From: Actinomycetota bacterium | GTDB lineage: Bacteria; Actinomycetota; Acidimicrobiia; Acidimicrobiales; JACCXE01 | Length of the DNA: 11,099 nucleotides | Reading direction: 5' to 3' | Assembly: GCA_013697265.1 (NCBI GenBank) | Contig: JACCXE010000400.1 | Span: forward strand, 1 to 11,099 | Shown here: positions 5,819 to 11,099 of the stretch, one piece after another | How positions within the stretch are numbered: position 1 is the first letter of the stretch | Layout of the letters: each line of letters begins with the position of its first letter | Notes under the pieces: model-generated | Told to the model about the DNA's origin: nothing | Seen by the model: only the letters and a program-made list of their open reading frames with translations | The model's database searches: none | Program-made: the position numbers and the translations under genes

Positions 5819-8107
5819 ATGTCGTTGGACCGCGCCGCGCTGCTTGCCGACACATCGCGCATCGGAGCCGCGTGGTGTCTTGCCTACAGCGAGCAGGTCG
5901 ACGCGTGGCTGGCCGAACTGTTCGCGGCGGCGACCGACGGCAGCGAAAGCGGAATCGCGTTGGTCGCGGTGGGCGGGTACGGCCGCGCTGAGCTCGCGCC
6001 CGGCAGCGACATCGACGTCATGCTCATTCACACCGGTCGGAACGACGTCGAACAGGTCGCGAACCGTGTCTGGTATCCGATCTGGGACGCCGGGCTTCAC
6101 CTCGGTCACAGCGTACAAACGTCGAAGCAGGCCCTCGGGTTGGCCGACGACGATCTCGATACCGCCACGGCGCTGCTGAGCGCGCGCCACGTGGCGGGTG
6201 ACTCGCGCCTCACCGCCGAACTCGGCGGCAGCGCGCACGCCCAATGGACCAAGCGGTCCAAGCGCTGGCTCCAGGCGCTCGGTGGTCGGGTTGACGAACG
6301 ACACGCGAGCGCCGGCGAGGTGGCGTTCCGGCTCGAACCCGATTTGAAGGACGGGCGCGGTGGCCTGCGCGATGTCCACGCGCTGCGCTGGGCCGAGATG
6401 GGCGATCGCGTTATTGCCGACCATGACGATCCGTCGCTGGTATCGGCTTACGAGGTGTTGCTCAACGCCCGCGTCGAGTTGCAACGGAACAGCGGTCGCA
6501 ACAACAACCTGTTGAATTTGCAGGATCAACTCGGCGTGGCGAAGAACCTGGGCCTGGCCAGCAGCGACGAATTGATGACGGGCATCGCCGAGGCGGCCCG
6601 CACGATCGCATGGACAAGCGACGACACGTGGCGCCGTATCCGTTCGCGGATGCGCGGCCCCCTCGGCCGCGTCGGCCGGCGATCCAAAGACGTCGCGCCG
6701 GGTATCACGTTGCGCGACGACGAACTGCATGTCGACCCTGCCCTAGCTGCGGGTGATCCGTTGATGGCGTTGCGGGTCGGGGTTGCCGCCGCCCGAGACG
6801 ACGTGGCCATCGAACGCGAGTCGTTGGAGTTGCTTGCGACCACGCCCACCCTGCCGGAGCGGTGGACCGTCGAGATGCGCGGCCTGTTCGTCGACCTCTT
6901 CCTGGCTGGCCGGCCCGCGATCCGTGTGGTCGAAGCCCTCGACCAACGCGGTGTGTGGACGCGCATCTTGCCCGAGTGGTTGCCAGTGCGGGCCAAGCCG
7001 CAACACAACGCGTATCACCGCTTCACCGTCGACCGGCACCTGCTCGAGGCAACCGCGAACGCGTCCGCTCTAGTCGACCGCGTGTCGCGCCCAGACCTGC
7101 TCGTGATGGGCGCGCTGATGCACGACCTCGGCAAGGGTCTGCCCGGCGATCACACCGAGGTCGGCATGACGCTGGTGGCGACGCTCGCCGAGCGCATGGG
7201 CTTTTCTTCCGACGATGCCGCCACGCTTGTCGCGATGGTCGAGCACCACCTGCTGTTACCCGACGTCGCCACCCGCCGCGATCTCGACGACCCGTCCACG
7301 ATCGAACGCGTGGCCCGCCAGGTGCAGACCACGGAGCGCCTCGAGTTGCTCGCCGCGCTCACCGAAGCGGACTCCATCGCAACCGGCCCATCGGCCTGGA
7401 GCCCGTGGAAGGCCCACCTGCTCGCCCAACTGGTGGACCGGGTGGGCCAGGTGCTGGCCGGCGGGGAGATGAGCGTGATCACGGCGCGATCGTTCCCAGC
7501 CCGCGAGCAACTCGACGCCTTGAGGGATTCCGGTCGGCTCATTACCGGTGTGGACGACCTGCTGACGATCATGACCGACGACCGCCCCGGCCTGTTCGCC
7601 CGGGTCACCGGCGTGCTCGCCATGCACGGCCTCGACGTGCTCACCGCCGGAGTGCATTCAACCGAGGACGGCCGCGCCCTCGAAGAGTTCCGGGTAAACG
7701 ATCCGTTCCGCGAGGAAACGCCGTGGGCCCGCGTCACGGCCGACATCGAACGGGCCCTAGACGGCCGGCTTGCGGTGCATGCCCGCGTAGCGGAACGGGC
7801 CCGCACCTACGGCAAGCCGTCGCCCTACCTGGCCGGGTCGCGCAAGAGCGCGGTCACCATCGACAACAACGCCTCGGCCGACGCCACCGTGATCGACGTC
7901 GAAACGCCAGACCGCATCGGTGTGCTTTACGCCATCGCCCGCGCGCTGGCCGAGATGGATCTCGACGTGCGCTCGGCCAAGGTGCAAACCCTCGGCCTGC
8001 GCGTGGTCGACGCGTTTTACGTGCGCAACCAGGCCGGCCAAAAGATCGAAGACCCGAATATGCTCGAAGAAATCGAGCGGGCGATCTTGTACAACCTCAC
8101 GGGCTAG
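5819..8107 (+). CDS. glnD: PII nucleotidyltransferase / modifying enzyme GlnD
   Basis: The 762-residue bifunctional enzyme modifies and demodifies PII on its T-loop tyrosine according to glutamine. The N-terminal nucleotidyltransferase domain has GGYGRAEL (52-59) and SDIDVML (63-69), with catalytic Asp64 and Asp66, and the conserved LKDGRGGLRDVH (176-187). A helical linker (about 300-395) leads to an intact HD domain: H407 in FTVDRH, H435-D436 in MHDLGKG, H476-H477 and D518. Two ACT domains follow (about 580-650 and 690-760), with DRPGLF and DRIGVL; they are the usual glutamine sensors. In actinobacteria the enzyme is often an adenylyltransferase, and the sequence does not tell which nucleotide is used. 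The ATG at 5819 fits the family N-terminus and the -10 spacing. The gene diverges from glnB and ends 27 nt before the L,D-transpeptidase gene. Confidence 0.96.
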   Translation: MSLDRAALLADTSRIGAAWCLAYSEQVDAWLAELFAAATDGSESGIALVAVGGYGRAELAPGSDIDVMLIHTGRNDVEQVANRVWYPIWDAGLHLGHSVQTSKQALGLADDDLDTATALLSARHVAGDSRLTAELGGSAHAQWTKRSKRWLQALGGRVDERHASAGEVAFRLEPDLKDGRGGLRDVHALRWAEMGDRVIADHDDPSLVSAYEVLLNARVELQRNSGRNNNLLNLQDQLGVAKNLGLASSDELMTGIAEAARTIAWTSDDTWRRIRSRMRGPLGRVGRRSKDVAPGITLRDDELHVDPALAAGDPLMALRVGVAAARDDVAIERESLELLATTPTLPERWTVEMRGLFVDLFLAGRPAIRVVEALDQRGVWTRILPEWLPVRAKPQHNAYHRFTVDRHLLEATANASALVDRVSRPDLLVMGALMHDLGKGLPGDHTEVGMTLVATLAERMGFSSDDAATLVAMVEHHLLLPDVATRRDLDDPSTIERVARQVQTTERLELLAALTEADSIATGPSAWSPWKAHLLAQLVDRVGQVLAGGEMSVITARSFPAREQLDALRDSGRLITGVDDLLTIMTDDRPGLFARVTGVLAMHGLDVLTAGVHSTEDGRALEEFRVNDPFREETPWARVTADIERALDGRLAVHARVAERARTYGKPSPYLAGSRKSAVTIDNNASADATVIDVETPDRIGVLYAIARALAEMDLDVRSAKVQTLGLRVVDAFYVRNQAGQKIEDPNMLEEIERAILYNLTG

Positions 8108-8118
8108 CGCCGCCTCGG

Positions 8119-8129
8119 TACATTAAGGG
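8119..8129 (+). promoter_or_regulatory. Start region of the L,D-transpeptidase gene: possible -10 box and weak Shine-Dalgarno
   Basis: TACATT (8119-8124) fits TANNNT and would give a leader of only about 3-4 nt before the ATG at 8135. Alternatively AAGGG (8125-8129), 5 nt from the ATG, is a ribosome-binding site used on a transcript running through from glnD. The two readings exclude each other, and the sequence does not decide. Confidence 0.3.
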
Positions 8130-8134
8130 CCAGC

Positions 8135-9709
8135 ATGCGCAAACTCCTCGCCTCCGTCGTCGTTCTGGCTTCGCTCAGCCTGGCTCCGTCAGCGTGGGCC
8201 GCCAATGTGATTGTGCCGCCCGGAGGCGGGCCGCACGTGCGCATCTTCAATGGTGGCGGCGGTGAGCTGGGTGGGTTCTTCGCGTACGAGCCCACGTTCG
8301 GCGGCGGCGTCACGGTCGCGATCGGCGACGTCGTCGGCGACTCGCAGCCCGAGCTCGTCACGGGCGCGGGGCCGAGCGGCGCTCCGGTCGTGAAGGTGTT
8401 TTCGCTCGCCGGAGAACAGCTCGCGGCGTGGGACGCATACGTTTCGGGCTTCAGCGGCGGCGTGTCGGTCGCGGTCGCCAATGTTGTGGCCGGAGGCAAA
8501 GACGAGATCGTCACCGGGCCCGGCTTCGGCGGTGGGCCCGACGTCCGCGTCTTCGACTCCAACGGCGGCCTGCTGCGCGAGTGGATGGCCTATGACCCCG
8601 GCTTTACCGGCGGCATCCGTGTGGCCGCCGGTTCGGCCGACAACGAGAACACCCCGCGGGTTGTGACTGCGCCGTTGTTCGGTGGCGGGCCCCATGTGCG
8701 GGTCTTCGACAGCAACGGCGGCGTTGTGGGCGAGTGGATGGCGTACGCGCCGGGCTTCACCGGCGGCGTGAACGTGGCCGCCGGGTTCGGTCGTGTCGTC
8801 ACCGCTCCGGCGAGCAACGGCGGGCCGCACGTTCGGGTGTTCGGCCAGGGCGGGGCGCTCGCGGCCGAGTGGATGGCCTACGACCCGGCGTTCAACGGTG
8901 GCGTTCAGGTTGCCGTAGGCCAGGTCGGCGGCGCCCAGTCCATCGTCACCGCGGCCGGGCCCGGTGGTGGACCGCACGTCAAGGTCGACAACTTGAGCGG
9001 GCAAGAGCGCTCGGGCTTCTTCGCCTACGACCCGGGTTACTCCGGTGGCGTAAACGTTGCCGCCGGCAACGGCCACGTCGTCACCGGTGCCGGAGTGGCG
9101 CGCATCGTCGAAGTGCTGCAGCCGGGCGACGTCGGCAGCGGCGTCGCGGGGTTGCAGCAGCGGTTGCTCGGTATGGGCTTTTGGCTGCCCGGCGTGAACG
9201 CCAGCTTCGATTCCAACACCACGCAGGCCGTCTATGCGTTCCAGAAGGCGAACGGCTTGCCCCGCGACGGCAGGATCGGGCCCGAAGACCAGGCGGCCCT
9301 CAACGCCGGCGCGCGGCCCACGGCCGTCAGCACTTCGGGCAACTTGGTCGAGGTCGACAAGCGTCGCCAGTTGCTCATGGTCATTCGCAACGGGGCGGTG
9401 CAGTGGGCCTTCAACACGTCGACGGGGTCCGAGACGAACTACACGAGCGACGGCAAGACATATCGGGCCCATACGCCCGAGGGCCGCTTCACGTTCGACC
9501 GTCAGATCAACGGCACCCGCGAATCGCACCTCGGCAAGTTGTACCGGCCGAAGTACTTCACCTCAGCGGGTCACGCCATCCACGGCTCGCCCTCGATCCC
9601 GCCCTATCCCGCGTCGCACGGCTGCGTGCGGTTGAGCAACGCGGCGATCAACTTCATCTGGGACGCGGGGCTCGCGCCACTGGGTTCGCCGATCTGGGTG
9701 CACCCGTAG
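8135..9709 (+). CDS. Secreted L,D-transpeptidase with an FG-GAP-like repeat domain and a peptidoglycan-binding domain
   Basis: The 524-residue protein starts with a signal peptide (hydrophobic 5-18, AWA cleavage site after residue 22). Residues 27-325 hold six GGPHVRVF/EWMAYDPGFxGGV repeats of about 45-51 residues, probably a beta-propeller. Residues 328-392 are a PG_binding_1-type domain (GDVGSGVAGLQQRLLGMGFW...FQKANGLPRDGRIGPEDQAAL). Residues 402-523 form the YkuD catalytic domain with HAIHGSPSIPP and SHGCVRLSN; Cys497 is the nucleophile and His483 and His495 are conserved. Such enzymes make 3-3 cross-links in peptidoglycan or attach proteins to it, outside the membrane. The repeat domain is an unusual partner and may bind glycan or protein at the cell surface. 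The gene follows glnD by 27 nt without any functional link that I can see and converges on the lipoprotein gene. Confidence 0.93.
   Translation: MRKLLASVVVLASLSLAPSAWAANVIVPPGGGPHVRIFNGGGGELGGFFAYEPTFGGGVTVAIGDVVGDSQPELVTGAGPSGAPVVKVFSLAGEQLAAWDAYVSGFSGGVSVAVANVVAGGKDEIVTGPGFGGGPDVRVFDSNGGLLREWMAYDPGFTGGIRVAAGSADNENTPRVVTAPLFGGGPHVRVFDSNGGVVGEWMAYAPGFTGGVNVAAGFGRVVTAPASNGGPHVRVFGQGGALAAEWMAYDPAFNGGVQVAVGQVGGAQSIVTAAGPGGGPHVKVDNLSGQERSGFFAYDPGYSGGVNVAAGNGHVVTGAGVARIVEVLQPGDVGSGVAGLQQRLLGMGFWLPGVNASFDSNTTQAVYAFQKANGLPRDGRIGPEDQAALNAGARPTAVSTSGNLVEVDKRRQLLMVIRNGAVQWAFNTSTGSETNYTSDGKTYRAHTPEGRFTFDRQINGTRESHLGKLYRPKYFTSAGHAIHGSPSIPPYPASHGCVRLSNAAINFIWDAGLAPLGSPIWVHP
8213..9109 (+). repeat. Six degenerate repeats encoding propeller-like blades
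   Basis: GGxPxVxVF cores occur at residues 31, 82, 133, 184, 229 and 278 of the protein, 45-51 residues apart. Each is followed by an aromatic-AY-x-P-x-F-x-GGV segment. The third to fifth copies are most alike (DSNGG, EWMAYDPGF), pointing to recent internal duplication. The rule resembles FG-GAP/VCBS blades (DEIVTGPG), and the last strand (VVTGAGVARIVEV) may close the ring. Confidence 0.8.
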
Positions 9710-9735
9710 GCCCGTCGAGACGACGGTTCTCCACA

Positions 9736-9760
9736 GGGCGAATCGCCCGGCGTTACGCCG
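9736..9760. terminator. Weak hairpins between convergent genes
   Basis: GGGCGA/TCGCCC (9736-9748) and CGGCG/CGCCG (9748-9760) form two adjacent short stems. The second surrounds the stop codon of the minus-strand lipoprotein gene (9753-9755). Neither has a T-tract. They could end transcription for the two genes meeting here, but GC-rich chance pairing is just as likely. Confidence 0.25.
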
Positions 9761-10244
9761 AGGGCGACAGCAGGCCGGCGAAGTCGAAGGCCAACTCACG
9801 GAAGGCACCAAAGTCGAGGTGCACAGCTTCGGCCGCCGCGTCGGTGACCGGGTTCTGGCTGCATGCAGTCGCGGCGGACGCGGCCGAGCCGACGAGGAGT
9901 GCCGCGACGTCGGCGGGCTTGCCGGTGACCGCCGTCAGGTCTTGACGAAGGCGATCGTGGCTCGACGCGATCGTTCCACACAGGCGGGCGATGTCGGCTG
10001 CGTTGCGGGCGTCGCCGGTGAACGACAGCTTGTAGTCGAGCGCCGCGAACAGATCGCCGAAGTCAAACACGCGCTCGGCCAACTGGGTGTCGACGGCCTT
10101 TGACGAGGACGGCTTCACCGCCGCGATCGGCACCGCGTTCGCCTTGGCCTTCACCACTGGGTTGCCCGACTGGTTGCCGCCGCCGCATGCGCCCAACCCG
10201 AGCGTCAGCACCGCCACCACCATCGCCGTTTTCCGCACAACCAC
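9753..10244 (-). CDS. Putative lipoprotein, unknown function
   Basis: The 163-residue product begins with a lipoprotein signal: basic MVVRK, a hydrophobic core and the lipobox LGAC with the lipid-accepting Cys20, followed by a flexible GGGNQSGNP linker. The mature part has Ala-rich helical segments and two further cysteines (89 and 128) that could form a disulfide. It ends in FGAFRELAFDFAGLLSPSA. I do not recognise a domain. The start is the GTG at 10244, chosen over the ATG at 10223 because AGGAGA lies 8 nt upstream and the shorter form would lose the positively charged n-region. The protein would sit on the outer face of the membrane. The gene is divergent from the DUF6458-type gene across 131 nt. 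Confidence 0.75.
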   Translation of the reverse strand: MVVRKTAMVVAVLTLGLGACGGGNQSGNPVVKAKANAVPIAAVKPSSSKAVDTQLAERVFDFGDLFAALDYKLSFTGDARNAADIARLCGTIASSHDRLRQDLTAVTGKPADVAALLVGSAASAATACSQNPVTDAAAEAVHLDFGAFRELAFDFAGLLSPSA

Positions 10245-10252
10245 TGAACCCG

Positions 10253-10258
10253 TCTCCT
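10253..10258 (-). promoter_or_regulatory. Ribosome-binding site fixing the GTG start of the lipoprotein
   Basis: AGGAGA on the minus strand, 8 nt before the GTG at 10244, selects this start over the internal ATG at 10223. Confidence 0.7.
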
Positions 10259-10315
10259 GTCACAAAGCTGGGCGGTGGCTACCCACACGGCGACCGAAAC
10301 AGACACGGCGTGTGA

Positions 10316-10341
10316 GGTTCGTTCGCGTCTGGCCGGGGTAC
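10316..10341 (+). promoter_or_regulatory. Candidate SigB/SigF-type stress promoter
   Basis: GGTT (10316-10319), 16 nt, then GGGTAC (10336-10341) fits the Streptomyces SigB-family rule GNNT-N14-16-GGGTAC/T and is close to the mycobacterial SigF promoter. Transcription would start near 10349, giving a leader of about 27 nt that contains the AAGGAGGA ribosome-binding site of the next gene. Confidence 0.45.
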
Positions 10342-10375
10342 ATCTGTTTCACACATCCCCAAGGAGGAACAACAG

Positions 10376-10594
10376 ATGGGTATCGGAACCAGCATTGTGC
10401 TCTTCGCAATCGGAGCGATCCTTCGCTTCGCCGTAACGGTCAGCAACCCGGACGGGTTTGACATTCACATGATCGGCAACATCCTCATGATCGTCGGCAT
10501 CGTCGGCGCCCTGCTCTCGCTCGCCTTCTGGAGTTCATGGGGCGGCTTCGGTGGCAGTGAGCGACGCGATCGCGACGTCATCGTCGAGCGGTAA
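10376..10594 (+). CDS. Small two-span membrane protein, DUF6458 type
   Basis: The 72-residue protein has a membrane span at about 4-21, a short polar loop with a GFDIHMIG segment, a second span at about 33-52 and a charged tail (SERRDRDVIVER). The MGIGTSIVLFAIGAIL start and the loop pattern match the actinobacterial DUF6458 family as I remember it; no function is established. AAGGAGGA at 10361-10368, 7 nt before the ATG, is the best ribosome-binding site in the window, suggesting high expression. TAA codons at 10592, 10596 and 10600 stop all three frames. A candidate SigB/SigF-type promoter precedes the gene and a strong terminator follows it, so it looks like a one-gene unit, perhaps in stress response. 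Confidence 0.85.
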   Translation: MGIGTSIVLFAIGAILRFAVTVSNPDGFDIHMIGNILMIVGIVGALLSLAFWSSWGGFGGSERRDRDVIVER

Positions 10595-10611
10595 CTAACT
10601 AACGCAATATC

Positions 10612-10650
10612 AAAAGAGCCCGCCCTGACACTGTCAGGGCGGGCTCTTTT
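10612..10650. terminator. Bidirectional Rho-independent terminator
   Basis: Two perfect 19-nt arms (10612-10630 and 10632-10650) surround a single C. The stem has a GC-rich core, an A-run at its left foot and a T-run at its right foot (T10647-T10651). It thus works on both strands, for the DUF6458-type gene (plus) and the small secreted protein (minus). Confidence 0.95.
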
Positions 10651-10671
10651 TGATTGGGTTAGTGGAGTTGG

Positions 10672-10881
10672 CTACGCCGGCGCGGGCGGGCCCAGGTAAC
10701 AGAAGTTGTTGAGGGCGACGTTGCCGACGATCACGCCGTAGCAGGGGCCGTCGGTGTCGATCTCGATGGGTGAGCAGTTGGTGAAGCACTGGGGTGGCGG
10801 CGCCATCGCGGTAGCGGCTGTGACGCCGCCACCGATCAGCGAGATGATCCCCAGGACCACAACTGCCATACGCGTGCGCAT
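10672..10881 (-). CDS. Small secreted cysteine-containing protein, unknown function
   Basis: The 69-residue product has a clear signal peptide (MRTRMAVVVLGIISLIGGG) with likely cleavage in the TAATAMA segment, near residue 25-27. The mature peptide has about 43 residues, starts with APPPQ and carries four cysteines (32, 36, 47, 61), enough for two disulfides. It ends in YLGPPAPA. I do not recognise a family. No strong ribosome-binding site precedes the ATG at 10881. Translation could be weak or start another way. The gene ends just beside the bidirectional terminator and diverges from the exported protein at 11036. Confidence 0.6.
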   Translation of the reverse strand: MRTRMAVVVLGIISLIGGGVTAATAMAPPPQCFTNCSPIEIDTDGPCYGVIVGNVALNNFCYLGPPAPA

Positions 10882-10942
10882 GGTCGTGTCACCATTTTGT
10901 CAGCGGACGACCGATTAATCGAGAACGGGCGCGTTACGCCTG

Positions 10943-10958
10943 TGTGACGTGGGGCACA
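10943..10958 (+). promoter_or_regulatory. Candidate Crp-type binding site
   Basis: TGTGA (10943-10947), 6 nt, then GCACA (10954-10958) matches 9 of 10 specified positions of TGTGA-N6-TCACA, the consensus shared by E. coli Crp and its mycobacterial relative. Its centre (10950.5) lies about 41.5 nt before the start predicted from the -10 box at 10980, the class II activator position. Confidence 0.45.
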
Positions 10959-10979
10959 TCCCGGCGATCTCGATGCGAC

Positions 10980-10985
10980 TAATCT
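10980..10985 (+). promoter_or_regulatory. Candidate -10 element (TAATCT) for the exported protein gene
   Basis: TAATCT fits TANNNT. A start near 10992 would give a leader of about 44 nt ending in the ribosome-binding site GGAGG (11022-11026). There is no recognisable -35, which fits an activator-dependent promoter with the Crp-type site in its place. Confidence 0.4.
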
Positions 10986-11035
10986 CCTGTCTGTCTCCGG
11001 CCTCCCGCCTGAGCATTTTCCGGAGGTACAGATAG

Positions 11036-11099
11036 ATGAGAACCCGACGATGGCTCCTGATCCTGGCAGCTTTCGCGGCCACGCTGCTTGGCCCAACCC
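11036..11099 (+). CDS. N-terminus of an exported protein (3' end outside the window)
   Basis: Only 21 codons are visible. They read MRTRRWLLILAAFAATLLGP, a basic start followed by a hydrophobic core, which is typical of a signal peptide. The ATG at 11036 has GGAGG at 11022-11026 with 9 nt spacing. The mature protein is not in the window, so no function can be given. Confidence 0.7.
   Translation, partial: MRTRRWLLILAAFAATLLGPT

Noticed and set aside
5704..5862. N-terminal extension of PII by 53 residues
   Set aside because: It crosses the divergent promoter region and the first codons of glnD. PII proteins are about 112 residues long and start just before the AIIKPFKL segment, as at 5703.
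6862..8265. 467-codon open frame overlapping glnD in another frame
   Set aside because: It is extremely rich in Arg, Pro and Gly, a typical frame-shift shadow in GC-rich DNA, while glnD matches its family throughout.
8189..9945. Long open frames overlapping the L,D-transpeptidase gene (8189-9529 minus, 8734-9945 plus)
   Set aside because: Both have biased composition without motifs and arise from the repeats and GC content. The plus-strand transpeptidase has a signal peptide and catalytic motif.
10259..10320. GGGTAG on the minus strand as a second SigB-type promoter for the lipoprotein
   Set aside because: The last base does not fit GGGTAC/T and the upstream element is only a loose GTTT at short spacing, so it is too weak to call.
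10912..10921. Perfect palindrome CGATTAATCG between the divergent secreted-protein genes
   Set aside because: A single 10-nt palindrome without a second copy or position relative to a promoter is not enough to name an operator.

Overview
The window is GC-rich with tightly packed genes. Leaderless-type start sites, a DUF6458-type small membrane protein and the amt/PII/GlnD gene set point to the Actinomycetota. An Acidimicrobiia-like member is my best guess, from general flavour only; no marker gene is present to settle it.

Layout. The left edge holds the 3' part of an alpha/beta-hydrolase gene (to 538). It converges on a long minus-strand gene (545-3253) for a CPA2-type cation/proton antiporter whose cytoplasmic tail looks like GlnD without its nucleotidyltransferase domain. 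Upstream of it on the same strand lies the ammonium channel gene amt (3335-4978), with a strong hairpin between the two. A 66-residue membrane protein (5157-5357, plus) meets the PII gene (5362-5703, minus) tail to tail. PII is divergent from glnD (5819-8107, plus). Next come an L,D-transpeptidase joined to a propeller-like repeat domain (8135-9709), a small lipoprotein (9753-10244, minus), a DUF6458-type membrane protein (10376-10594) with a textbook bidirectional terminator, a small secreted cysteine-containing protein (10672-10881, minus), and the first codons of another exported protein (11036 to the edge).

How the genes fit together. The stretch 545-8107 is a nitrogen-control locus: Amt imports ammonium, PII gates Amt and senses energy and 2-oxoglutarate, and GlnD modifies PII according to glutamine. 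The unusual member is the antiporter, which carries a second, catalytically dead GlnD-like HD region and two ACT domains. I infer that it is a transporter gated by glutamine or another amino acid and working with Amt, perhaps on NH4+, K+ or H+ balance. GlnR-like half-sites in matching arrangement lie upstream of amt and between glnB and glnD. They suggest that the locus is co-regulated by nitrogen status.

The right third (8135-11099) is a run of envelope and secreted proteins. It has a candidate SigB/SigF-type promoter and a candidate Crp-type site. No rRNA, tRNA, CRISPR array, insertion sequence or phage gene was recognised.
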